Of a stretch of 64,000 bases of DNA, positions 8,363-21,000 are shown piece after piece. The stretch's first letter is position 1. Every line of letters starts with the position of its first letter. Position numbers and translations under genes: made by a program. The notes under the pieces were generated by a model. It saw only the letters and a program-made list of their open reading frames with translations, did no database searches and was not told where the DNA came from. The stretch comes from Symsagittifera roscoffensis (lineage: Eukaryota > Xenacoelomorpha > Acoela > Convolutidae), in NCBI RefSeq assembly GCF_963678635.1, contig NC_087062.1:45779758-45843757 (forward strand), read 5' to 3'.

Positions 8363-11300
8363 TCACAAGTTTGGAGGTTTAGTCTGTAATCTATCACATT
8401 CAACTTCCCGTTAAGGGTAAAAATAACTCATTTTTTTAGTTTGCTCATAAGTGGCGACTGAATGGTTAATTATTTCAAATCTTCTGTTAGTTGACTTCAA
8501 ACTCACTGCCTTATCCAGTGCTTGTCGACATTTTGGCATCGAACCATCTCCGAAGTCTTTTAATGCACATTTGTTCACTCCTTACTGCTTTTTTTATACT
8601 TTTGACTTTTACTATCGTAACAGCTATACGTTTTGCAACACACGCACAGAATTTCAGTGCATCTGAACTCCTCCATGAACAAACTTGGTTCTCTCTTGTC
8701 ATTTTTCTTATGTTTAGAGCTGCAAGTACGTGAGAAAAAGTTGTTTTTCGTATTTGCTCTAAAATTATCTCGACAGTCCTTTACTTCTTTACTGCTAAAT
8801 ATTCAGTTCCAAGCTGTTACTTTTTGAAAAATGCAAATAATCAAAAATTATTTGCATTATTTGCTGGCGCGAACAAAAAATTTTCATCTTTGTTCGCGCC
8901 AGCACACAAACTGAAGCTGAAAAAAAATTTCAAAAACCCTTTTGTTAATTTCAAGCAAACATGGTCAAAATTATTTACCATTTCTATCATTTAGTAAATC
9001 ATCTTCTGTCATTTCAAGCAAACATGGTCAAAATTATTTACCATTTCTATCATTTAGTAAATCATCTTCTGTCAAAGCCAAATAGAGAGAATCTGTATCC
9101 ATTTCAGATTCTTCAAATTTGTTGACATCGCAAAAAATACCGAAAAGTTGGAATACAGCTACAAGTTTCTCAACTTGGCGTACTGTAAAATTAAGAATCC
9201 TACAATAATTGGTTCACAATGTTCTATAGCAGAATTAACAAGCTCCACTTCCTACACATCATTTGCTACGGTATTAAGTCTCCCGAAGAACTGGTTATTG
9301 ATAGCTTCATGGGTTTTATCATCTCCAAGATATTTTGTCACTGTATGTTTTGATCTGTCCATTATTTGATAGCCGTAGGAACTATTTCATAGCACTTTCA
9401 TTGTTTCGGCTATCACACCAGATAATGGATTTTTATCACCGGTTCGCCTAGCAACAACAACAGACTAAACAAAACTTTTGATTACTTTACGCGGTGTGTA
9501 TTGTACAAATCGACGATTTTTTGTACACTGTAGTCCATGATGCAAATAAAAATTGAAAAGTGGTGTGATAAGTGTTCCGTTGTTCAAGTTGAAGCTCGAT
9601 TTCAACTTTTGTTGCGGTTCTTTTCTTCTGCATATGTCTTCATATATTCCCCAATATTGTTTCTGGTAACATCAATATTTTTGAAAATAGGTGGGAAATT
9701 GGAGAATTTCGCTTTTATTTCGTCAGGAAAACTCGAATTGCACTGCCGTAGCCGAAAATTGTTTTTTTTTTCTAATGTTTTGCAGTAGCGAAGTGGCCGA
9801 AATAGTTCTTTTGAAGAGAAAGTGAGTTCTAACGTGACTTTTCACGTCCTTGTTGTTTAATTTGATCCCACCAACTACACACCCACATTTCTTCTATAGA
9901 GTATCCTTTTTCTCAAATTTAACCCTTTCGAATCTCATTCATTTTGCTTTTTTTGGTTCCTCCTGGGGTATCGTTATCAGATAGGCTTGGTCTAGCTTCC
10001 TGACAAGGGATAAAAATGAAATAATAACCCAGTGCTTCAAAAACAGTCTTACAATGGTTCCAATAACCGTCAACACTGAAGAATTTTTTTCTGTGTGTTT
10101 CTGTAGTGTATTAACTTTCATTTTACCTTCAGGTCTGATTGCTTGAAAGTATGACTTGACCATATTTTCAAACGTTGATTTCGATTTTGTCCTGCCTTGA
10201 ATTTTTGTGTTTCTTCATTGTCGTCTCATCTCGTATACATGCGTGTGGGCATATCCTGACGCATAGAATAAGGATAGAATTGACTAGCATCGATATCAAT
10301 GTTTGATTTACATAAATTGTTTGATTTTCGAATAAACGTTTTGTTTGCAACTGCTTTCCTAAAAAGTAGTTCAGTGACCACCGGTCATATCTTCCCGTTT
10401 TTTTTTCAAACAAGTCACTATCACTCAAAAATAATGGAAAAAACTTATAGTCGGTTGAGTTGTGTAGACAGATATTTGCTAGATTCGGTAATATGCAGCC
10501 GAGCTTTAAGATTTCCATCCCTTTTTCATGAAAAAAATCAATCTCTTTCTACATAGCTCCAAGGGTAGGCTTTTTGTAGTTTTGCCATCCCGTAAGTGTT
10601 TCCTTTCGAGGCCGAGTTTCTTCAAGTCTTGCTTCCAGTTATCCCAGTGTTAAAAAGCTTTTGATAATCATCAGACTCTTCGTCGAGAGGGCTGCTATTC
10701 ATCAGTTTGCTGCAAAAGTCATCATACGAGGGTAGTTGTTGTTCGTCAAGCTTGTTGGGAGTATCAAACCACTCCTGAGGAAAGTATTCTTTCATCTCAC
10801 TGGCTTTTTAAGCTTTTAGAAAAGAGTCTAAAGTAGTATCTCCACCCAAAAACTTCATAATGTCAAGAAGCTGAACATCTCCAAATTTGAAGGAAACAAA
10901 TTCGTTTGCTTTCTTGATAACTGAAGGTTCAATTTCTTTTTCGTTGATAAGGTAGGGAATGAGGTATTATTCAATTATATCATACCGACCACCGTTGAAT
11001 CCAAATATTGGTAGAGTATTGGTGTGTCTCTCTAGATGTTGCATCAAAACAATCAATGGATTTGTTTTGAATCCTGAGAAAGTTTCTTCCTCATCCTCGA
11101 TACATTCTTCTATGTACGCTCTTGCTTCACTCTTTTTGAAAACGCCTTCATTAAGGATGCTGAAAATTGTGTGTGGCCGCGTTTTGATGTTACTTTCGAT
11201 TTTCAGAGAATTTTAAAATGCATTTCGGCTTTTATTTTTTCCGCCAACAATACCAAGTTTGCCACAAAATCAATTATGAGGATTTCTGGAACTTTGTCAC

Positions 11301-12556
11301 ACAAAAATATGGGATTGTCAAGTACGTTTGATGAAATTGCTTCCCGATCTATGCTTCTCGATCCGAGCTTCCAGATTCATGCTTCCCGATCCAAGTTATT
11401 GTTTCAGTCGGTTTTAGTTCTTCGGATGGCACGCAAATTGATTCAAAGTCCAAAATAGCGACTTTTTTGAATAATGTTCATTCTTTGTTATACTAAAAAT
11501 TGAAGCCATCCATTTTTTCAAACAACGTCTCTCATTGTGTAAAAAAGATCTGCCTTGTGGAGAAGTTTATCGCACACTGGGCATCGAAGGCATTTGAAAA
11601 AGTTGTCGATTTTATTGACGTAATTAAAGTGGTTGTTATATCGTAGAAGTTTCACTGACTTCTCGTTTTTAACGAAACTTCTCTGAGCTATGTCGAAGCC
11701 TCAATGTCGATATCGTAGATAAAGATGTTTTTCTCGGTTACATCTTCAACTATTGACAAAACATCCATCGATGTTTCAAGACAAGTTGTTCATTCAAATG
11801 AAGTGCAAGCGCTCGAAACAAGAACAAATTGTCGTAGTATGGTTGTTTTGTGTTTTGAATCGAAACCAAATAATTAACATGGTTATTCCTCAGAAGTGGT
11901 TCGGGAATCACTAAATCTGGACATCTCGAGGTTTTTTTTCAGAAAGGCAGCAAATTCGTTCACTTTTGTGATCAACTTGAACAGCCATTTTGTATTTTGT
12001 CTCTCGTGTGAACGAACTTCAAGGATATCTTGCTTATTGACCTTGTTCTGAGTGGTAGTCAAGTACAAAGCAGCATAGACATATCAAAGAGTGTGTTATT
12101 TTCTTGAGCGTAGAGATAGCGAGTTTCGTTGGTTTTTATATAACGTAACACAAATTCCAAGGCAATGTTGATTTTGCTGCACAATCAAGTCTTTTGAAGA
12201 TTTGATCCAGTTTTTCACTAAGTAGATTAGGATCTAGTTTTGAAAGTTGAAAATTGAATACCTTGTGGCGTCCATTTTCCATCTCGGTACTTGTCAAGAA
12301 GTGTTGACAGACATTCAACTAATCTCGTAGGTGATCAAGATCCTCGTCGTTTTCCAAGATTTTTCCACGATACACACTTTGTTGACATTGGGGTTGACTT
12401 AACGTGCTTCTTGCTCGAATGGCAATTCAATTCTTGCTTCTTGTAAGTACAATAATTACAATGGGGACTAGAAAAAACTGCTTACAAGCAACTCTTACGA
12501 TGTCGCGCTGCAATTGTTTTATTTTACTCTTTACGACAGTCCTCGCATTCCTTTTT
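8363..12556 (-). pseudogene. Protein-primed family-B DNA polymerase (Polinton PolB), broken
   Basis: About 1,300 codons with many stops and frameshifts. Order of landmarks on the minus strand: N-terminal zinc fingers CEDC...RHRKSC and PHCNYC (12400-12550); LDCAAKINIALEFVLRYI and RYLYAQENNT (12085-12205); DNLFLFRALALHL (near 11800); CLRCPVCDKLL finger (near 11580); DFESIC, exonuclease I (near 11430); FGFNGGRYD, exonuclease II (near 10990); FKFGDVQLLDIMKFLGG (near 10870); IDASQFYPYSM, polymerase motif A (10262-10295); FSVDGYWNHCKTVFEALG (near 10050); NSSYGYQIMDRS, motif B (9350-9386); MDTDSLYLAL, motif C (9074-9103); FRCTEILCVCCKTY and HSVATYEQ near the C-terminus. Catalytic D, NSxYG and DTDS residues are still readable. 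A 0.28-kb Pao-derived insert sits just after motif C. Stop at 8363-8365. Confidence 0.85.
8794..9073 (+). repeat. Pao-end fragment inserted in PolB, with a 63-bp tandem duplication
   Basis: 8794-8942 repeats the hairpin segment 4528-4676, followed by the first bases of the LTR up to ATTTAG, then polymerase sequence. The unit at 8948-9010, which spans the junction and 16 bases of polymerase, is repeated at 9011-9073, so the duplication came after the insertion. The fragment is bordered by CTAAAT and ATTTAG. It removes only some 14 codons of polymerase sequence. Confidence 0.65.
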
Positions 12557-12754
12557 TTTTCATTTCATTTCTGGAGATTTAGCAAAAGTACGTGGGCTCT
12601 ATAAAAGTGAATTGAAATGACCCAAAAAAATATTTTAGATTTTTTATGCTTACTTTGAATTCTTCAAAATTATTGAAAAGGAGCGATTGCTTTTAACGAA
12701 AAAAAAATGAGAATGAATTGATTTTTGTTTACTCTCGTCTAGAGAAAATCAACC
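12557..12754. other. Spacer between PolB and the satellite array
   Basis: About 200 bp of T-rich DNA, which would hold the start of the polymerase gene and any promoter. A start codon cannot be chosen because stops lie just upstream of the first zinc finger. Confidence 0.4.
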
Positions 12755-15700
12755 AACAGACTTGAGAATTCTTTGAGTAACGCTGTTTTTGGAAATCAAC
12801 AAATCAGAATCCAGTTTTTTCTAAAAGTGAACTGTTTATTTTTTTTCTTAATTTTAAATCATTAATTGAAAAATGTCCATCAAAAAACATTTGAAATTTC
12901 TTTCATTACTTTACAAGAAAAAAAATTCAAAATATTTTTCTTATTGATGAAATAGATGCTGACTCTTTTTTTTTACATTTTTGGTTTTTTTTATAGTATA
13001 AATTAGAGTTATCCGACTAAGTAAAGGTCTCCTTAGAGTAACTTACTCAGTCAAAGAGTTTACTTTTGAACCAAAATTGGTTATCAAAGCTTTAAACTTA
13101 CGGCTGAATTACACCTGACAAGGTAAAAACACTTTGTTTATTCTCAAATAATTGACTGTTTTTTGCATCTTGTCTAAAAGATTAAAACACAGTCCACATG
13201 TTGTCAAAAAATTTGAAAAACTTTTAGCATATTGTAGAAAAATTTGAAACAGTTCTTGCATTTTGTTGAAAAAATGAAACATTTTTCGCATCCTGTCAAA
13301 AAAATTGAAAACTGTTACGCATTTTGTCGAAAAATTAAAACATTTTTCGCATTTGTAGAAAAAAGTGAAACTTTTTTCGCATTTGTAGAAAAAAGTGAAA
13401 CATTTTTGCATTTTGTTGCAAAAAAAAGAAACAATTTTCGTAGCTTGTCAAAAAAAAGAAACACCCTTCGCATTTTGTCGAAAAAACTAAAACACTTTTC
13501 GCATTTTGTAGAAAATAGTGAAACACTTTTAGCATCTTGCCAAAATTAATCATTACAGTTTTTCTCGCAAAGGTAATTATTATTTTTCAAGAATTTCTCT
13601 TGTTTACAGTTTAATCCCATAGAAAAATATATTTGCATGTATGTTGATCAAAAAAAAATTGAAAAATGATGTATTAACATAGGGAACAGCAATGAAAGTC
13701 TTTAATATAGAAACTCTGAGTATTCTTTTGGTAGCGCTGACTTTGGAAATCAATAAATCCGAATGCAGCTATTTCTAAAAGTAAACTGTTTATCTTTTTT
13801 TTAAAAATATCAATCATTATTTGGAAAATGTCTATCAAAAAATAAATTGAAATTTCTTCGGTGATTTTACAAGAAAAAAAATCCAATTGTTTTTCTATTT
13901 GATGAAATTGACGTTGACTTTTTTTTTCTTTTTTTTATTGTTTCTATTGTACATAAAAGAGTTATCCGACTAAGTGAAGGTCTCCTCAGAGAAACTTACT
14001 CAATCAAAGAGTTTACTTTTAAACCAAAATTGAGTATCAAAGTTTTAAATTGACGGCTGAATTACACCTGACAAGGTAAAAACACTTTGTTTATTCTCAA
14101 ATACTTGATGATTTTTTTCATCTTGTCCAAAAAATTGAAACACATTTTGCATAATGCCAAAAAAATTGAAAAACTTTTAGCATATTGTAGAAAAATTTGA
14201 AACAGTTCTTGCATTTTTTTGAAAAAAAAAAACACTATTCGCATCCTGTCAAAAAAATTGAAAATTGTTACGCATTTTGTCGAAAAACTAAAACACTTTT
14301 CGCATTTTGTAGAAAAAAGTGAAACAGTTCTTGTATTTTGTTGAAAAAAAAAGAAACACTATTCGCATCTTGCCAAAAAAATTGATTACACATCTTTTCT
14401 AGAAAATTGAAAAGTGTTACACATTTTGTCGAAAAAATTAAAACCTTTTCCGTATTTTGTAGAAAAAAAATTAAAAATTTTAATCATCTTGCCAAAATAA
14501 TCATTACAATTTTTCTCGCAAAGTTAATTATTAATCTTTAAGAAATTTTTTGTTTACAATTTAATCCCTTAGAAAACTATTTTTTGCATGTCTGTTGATC
14601 AAAAACAAAGAAAACCAATGTATTAACATAGGGAACACCGATGAAAGTCATTAATATAGAGACTCTGAGTATTCTTTTAGTAGTGCTGTTTTTTTGGAAA
14701 TCAACAAATCAGAATCCAGCATTTTCTAAAAGTGAACTATTTATCTTTTTTGAAAAATTTTCACTCATTATTTGGAAAATTTCTATCACAAAACATTTGA
14801 ACTTTCTTTAGATACTTTACAAGAAAACAAATTCCAATTGTTTTTCTTATTGATGAAAAAGATGTTGATTTTTTTTTCTTTTTTTTGGTTGTTTTTATTA
14901 AATAAATAAGAGTTATCCGACTAAGTAAAGTTCGCCTTAGAGAAACTTACTCAATTAAAGAGTTTACTTTTGAACGAAAACTGATTATCAAAGCTTGAAA
15001 CTTACGGCTGAATTACACCTGGCAAGGTAAAAACACTTTGTTTAACCTCAAATACTTGATAGTTTTTTGCATCTTGTCCAAAAAATTAAAACACTTTTCG
15101 CATATTGTCAAAAAAAATGAAAAACTTTTAGCATTAAGTAGAAAAATTTGAAACAGTTCTTGCATTTTTTTGAAAAAAAATAAACACTATTCGCACCTTG
15201 TCAAAAAAAAAGAAACACTATTCGCACCCTGTCAGAAAAATCAAAAACTGTTACGCATGTTACGCATTTTGTCGAAAAACCAAAACACTTTTCGTTTTTT
15301 GTAGAAAAAAGTGAAACAGTTCTTGTATTTTGTTGAAAAAAAAAGAAACACTATTCGCATCTTGCCAAAAAAATTGAAAACTGTTACACATCTTGTCTAG
15401 AAAATTGAAAAGTGTTACACATTTTGTCGAAAAAATTAAAACCTTTTCCGTATTTTGTAGAAAAAAAATTAAAAATTTTAATCATCTTGCCAAAATTAAT
15501 CATTACAATTTTTCTCGCAAAGTTAATTTTTAAGTTTAAAAATTTTTTGTTTACAGTTTAATCCCCTAGAAAAAATACTTTTTGCTAGTCTGTCGATCAA
15601 AAACAATAAGAAACCAATGTATTAACATAGGGAACAGCGATGGAAGTCATTAATATAGAAACTCTGAGTATTGTTTGGTAGCGCTAATTTTTGGAAATCA

Positions 15701-18072
15701 ATAAATCAGAATGCAGCATTTTCTAAAATTGAACTGTTTATCTTTTTTTAAAAAAATTTCAATCATTATTTGGAAAATGTCTATCACAAAACATTTGAAA
15801 TTTTTTCAGTTACTCTACAAAAAAAATCCGATTGTTTTTCTATTTGATGAAAAAGATGTTGACTCTTTTTTTTTTCTTTTTTTTCAATTGATTTTATTGT
15901 ACAAAATAGAGTTATCCGACTAAGTAAAGGTCTCCTTAGAGAAACTTACTCAATCAAAATGTTTACTTTTGAACCAAAATTGAGTATCAAAGCTTTAAAT
16001 TGACAGGCTGAATTACTTCTGACAAGGTAAAAACAATTTGTTTATTCTCAAATAGTTGATGATTTTTTGCATCTTGTCAAAAAAATTGAAACAGATTTCG
16101 CATATTGTCCAAACAATTGAAACATTTTTAGCATATTGTAGGAAAAATTTTAACAGTTCTTGCATTTTGTTGAAGAAAAAAAAACACTTTTCGCATCTTG
16201 ATAAAAAAAAGAAACGCCATTCGCATCCTGTCAATAAAATTGAAATTTGTTATGCTTTTTGTCGAAAAAAGTAAAAACCGCTTACCGCTTTTTGTAAAAA
16301 AAGCAAAAAATTTTTAGCATCTTGCTAAAATTAATCATTACAATTTTTCTCGCAAAGTTAATTTTTAAGTAAAGATCTCCTTAGAGAAACTTACTCAATC
16401 AAAGAGTTTACATTTGAACCAACATTCAGTACCAAAGCTTCAAATTGACGGTTGAATTACACCTGACAAGATAGAAACACTTTGTTTATTCTTCTCAAAA
16501 ACTTGATAGTTTTTTGCATCTTGACAAAAAAATTGAAACATGTTTAGCATATTGTAGGAAAAATTTAAACAGTTCTTGCATTTTGTTGAAAAGAAAACAA
16601 GAACAAAAGTCCAATTGTTTTTCTAATTGATGAAAATGGTGTTGACTCTTTTTTTCACGTTTTTTGGTTGTTTTTTTTTTGAAAAATATAGAGTTATACG
16701 ATTAAGTAAAGGTCTCCTTAGAGAAACATACTCAATCAAAGAGTTTACTTTTGAACCAAAATTGAGTATAAAAGCTTCAAATTGACGGCTGAATTACCCC
16801 TGACAAGATAGAAACACTTTGTTTATTGTTCTCAAATACCTGATAGTTTTTTGCTTCTTGTCAAAAAAATTGCAACACATTTCGCATATTGTCCAAAAAA
16901 TTGAAACATTTTTAGCCTATTGTAGGAAAAATCGAAACAGTTCTTGCATTTTGTTGAAGAAAAAAAACACTTTTCGCATCTTGATAAAAAAAGAAACACT
17001 ATTCGCATTTTGTCAATAAAACTGAAATTTGTTACGCATTTTGTTGAAAAAAGTAAAAACCCTTACCGCATTTTGTAAAAAAAGCAAAATTTTTTTAGCA
17101 TCTTGCCAAAATTAATCATTACAATTTTTCTCACAAAGTTATTTTTAAGTAAAGATCTCCTTAGAGAAACTTACTCAATCAAAGAATTTACTTTTGAACC
17201 AAAATTCAGTACCAAAGCTTTAAATTGACGGTTGAATTACACCTGACAAGTTAGAAACACTTTGTTTATTCTTCTGAAAAACTTGATAGTTTTTTGCATC
17301 TTGACAAAAAAATTGAAACATTTTTAGCATAATATAGGAAAAATTGAAACAGTTCTTGCATTTTGTTGAAAAAAAATAAACACTTTTCGCATCTTGATAA
17401 AAAAAAAGAAACAGCGAGGAAAGCATTACTATGGAAACTCTGAGTTTTCTTTTAGTAGCGCTGTTTTTTGGAAATCAACAAATCAGAATCCAGCATTTTC
17501 TAAAAGTGAACTGTTATATATTTTTTTTAAATTTCAATCATCATTTGAAAATTCTTCAGTTACTTTACAAGAAAAAAAAATCCAATTGTTTTTCTAATTG
17601 ATGACTCTTTTTTTCACGTTTTTTGGTTGTTTTTTTGTAAAATATAGAGTTATACGACTAAGTAAAGGTCTCGTTAGAGAAACTTACTCAATCAAAGTGT
17701 TTACTTTTGAACCAAAATTGAGTATAAAAGCTTCAAATTGACGGCTGAATTACACCTGACAAGATAGAAACACTTTGTTTTTTGTTCTCAAATACCTGAT
17801 AGTTTTTTGCATCTCGTCAAAAAAATTGAAACACATTTCGCATATTGTCCAAAAAATTGAAACATTTTTAGCATATTGTAGGAAAAATTGAAACAGTTCT
17901 TGCATTTTATTGAAGAAAAAAACCACTTTTCGCATCTTGATAAAAAAAAAGAAACGCTATTCGCATCCTGTCAATAAAACTGAAGTTTGTAACGCATTTT
18001 GTCGAAAAAAGTAAAAACCCTTACCGCATTTTGAAAAAAAAAAGCAAAATATTTTTAGCATCTTCCCAAAAA

Positions 18073-21000
18073 TAATCATTACAATTTTTCTCGCAAAGTT
18101 AATTTTTAAGTAAAGATCTCCTTAGAGAAACTTAATCAATCAAAGAGTTTACTTTTGAACCAAATATCAGTACCAAAGCTTTAAATTGACGGTTGAATTA
18201 CACCTGACAAGGTAGAAACACTTTGTTTGTACTTCTCAAAAACTTGATAGTTTTTTGCATCTTGTCAAAAAAATTGAAAGAAATTTCGCATATTATCCAA
18301 ACAATTGAAACATTTTTAGCAAATTGTAGGAAAAATTGAAACAGTTCATGCATTTTGTTGAAAAAAAAACACTTTTCGCATCTTGATAAAAAAAACAAAC
18401 AGCGAGGAAAGCATTACTATGGAAATTCTGAGTATTCTTTTGGTAGCGCTGTTTTTTGGAAATCAACAAATCAGAATCCAGCCTTTTCTAAATGTGAACT
18501 GTTGATCTTTTTTAAAAAACTTTCAATCCCTATTTGAAAAATTTCTACCAAAAAACATTTGAAAATTCTTCAGTTACTTTACAAGAAAAAAAAATCCAAT
18601 TGTTTTTCTAATTGATGAAAAAAATGTTGACTATTTTTTTCACGTTTTTTGGTTGTTTTTTTTGTAAAATATTGAGTTATACGACTAAGTAAAGGTCTCC
18701 TTAGAGAAACTTACTTAATCAAAGAGTTTACTTTTGAACCAAAACTGAGTATAAAAGCTTCAAATTGACGGCTGAATTACACCTGACAAGATAGAAACAC
18801 TTTGTTTATTGTTCTCAAATACATGATAGTTTTTTGCGTCTTGTCAAAAAAAATTGAAACACATTTCGCATATTGTCCAAAAAATTTAAACATTTTTAGC
18901 AAATTGTAGGAAAAATTGAAAAAGTTCATGCATTTTGTTGAAAAAAAATAAACACTTTTCGCATCTTGATAAAAAAAGAAACGCTATTTGCATCCTGTCA
19001 ATAAAGTTGAAAATTGTTACGCATTTTGTCGAAAAAGTAATAACCATTACCGCATTTTGTAAGAAAAAGCGAAATATTTTTAGCATCTTGCCAAAATTAA
19101 TCATTACAATTTTTCTCGCAAAGTTAATTATTAATTAAAGGTCTCCTTAGAGAAACTTACTCAATCAAAGAGTTTACTTTTGAACCAAAATTCAGTACCA
19201 AAGCTTTCAATTGACGGTTGAATTACACCTGACAAGATAGAAACGTTTTGTTTATTCTTCTCAAAAACTTGATAGTTTTTTGCATCTTGTCAAAAAAATT
19301 GAAACAGTTTTAGCATATTGTAGGAAAAATTGAAATAGTTCTTGCATTTTGTTGAAATAAAAATGAGCACTTTTCGCATCTTGATAGAAAAAAAGAAACA
19401 GCGACGAAAGCATTACTATGGAAACTCTGAGTATTCTTTTAGTAGCGCTGTTTTTTGGAAATCAACAAATCAGAATCCAGCATTTTCTAAAAGTGAACTG
19501 TTCATCTTTTTAAAAAAAATTTCAATCATTATTTGAAAAATGTCTGTCAAAACACATTTGAAAATTCTTCAGTTACTTTACAAGAAAAAAAAATCCAATT
19601 GTTTTTCTAATTGATGAAAAAGATGTTGACTCTTTTTTTCACGTTTTTTGGTTTTTTTTTGTAAAATATAGTATTATACGATTAAGTAAAGATCTCCTTA
19701 GAGAAACTTACTCAATCAAAGAGTTTACTTTTGAACCAAAATTGAGTATAAAAGCTTCAAATTGACGGCTGAATTACACCTGACAAGATAGAAACACTTT
19801 GTTTATTCTTCTGAAATACTTGTTGGTTTTGCATCTTGTCAAAAAAACTGAAACACATTTTGTATTTTGTCAAAAAAACTGAAATTATTTTAGCATTTTG
19901 TAGAATTAATTGAAACAGTTCTTGCATTTTGTTGAGAAAAAAAAACACTTTTCGCATCTTGTTTAAAAAAATAAACGCAATTCGCTTTCTGTCAAAAAAA
20001 ATGAAAACTGTTACGCATTTTGTCGAAAAAATTAAAACACTTTTCGCATTTTGTAGAAAAAAGTTAAATAGTTCTTGCATTTTGTTGAAAAAAAATAAAC
20101 TTTTGTCGTATCTTGTCATAAAAAAGAAGCACTATTCGCATCCTGACAAAAAAATTGAAAACTGTTAGGCATTTTGTCGAAAAAACTAAAACACTTGTCG
20201 CATTTTTTAGAAAAAAGTGAATTACTTTTAGCATCTTGCCAAAATTAATCATTACAATTTTTCTCGCAAAGGTAATTATTATTTTTTAAGAATTTCTATT
20301 GTTTACAGTTTAATCCCCTAGAAAAATAATTTTGCATGTCTGTTGATAAAAAAAATAGAAAAATGATGTATTAACATAGAGAACAGCAATGAAAGTCTTT
20401 AATATAGAAACTCTGAGCATTCTTTTGGTAGCGCTGATTTTTGGAAATCAAAAAATCAGAATGCAGCATTTTCTAAAAGTAAACTGTTTATCTTTTTTAA
20501 AAAATATCAATCATTATTTGGAAAATGTCTATCAAAAAAAAAATTGAAATTTCTTCAGTGACTTTACAAGAAAAAAAATCCAATTGTTTTTCTATTTGAT
20601 GAAATAGATGTTGACTCTTTTTTTTCTTTTTTTTTATAGTTTCTATTGTACAAAACAGAGTTATCCGACTTAGTAAAGGTCTCCTTAGAGAAACTTACTC
20701 AAACAAAGATTTTACTTTTAAACCAAAATTGAGTATCAAAGCCTTAAATTGACGGCTGAATTACACCTGACAAGGCAAAACACTTTGTTTATTCTCAAAT
20801 ATTTGATGATTTTTTGCATCTTGTCCAAAAAATTGAAACAAATTTCGCATATTGTCAAAAAACTTGAAACCATTTTAGCATATTGTAGAAAAAATTGAAA
20901 CAGTTCTTGCAATTTGTTGAAAAAAATAAACACTTTTCGCATCTTGTCAAAAAAAAGAAACTCTATTCGCATCCTGTCAAAAAAATTGAAAATTGTTACG

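Noticed and set aside
8451-8827. Several short frames on the plus strand near the left end
   Set aside because: They are antisense to the C-terminal part of the polymerase pseudogene, which explains their openness.
9148-11458. Plus-strand frames of 70-95 codons
   Set aside because: Antisense shadows of polymerase motifs; the minus-strand reading gives ordered catalytic motifs.
13150-13550. Regular 30-31-bp repeats suggesting a CRISPR array
   Set aside because: There are no unique spacers: the whole unit is repeated and drifts gradually, in a eukaryotic context.
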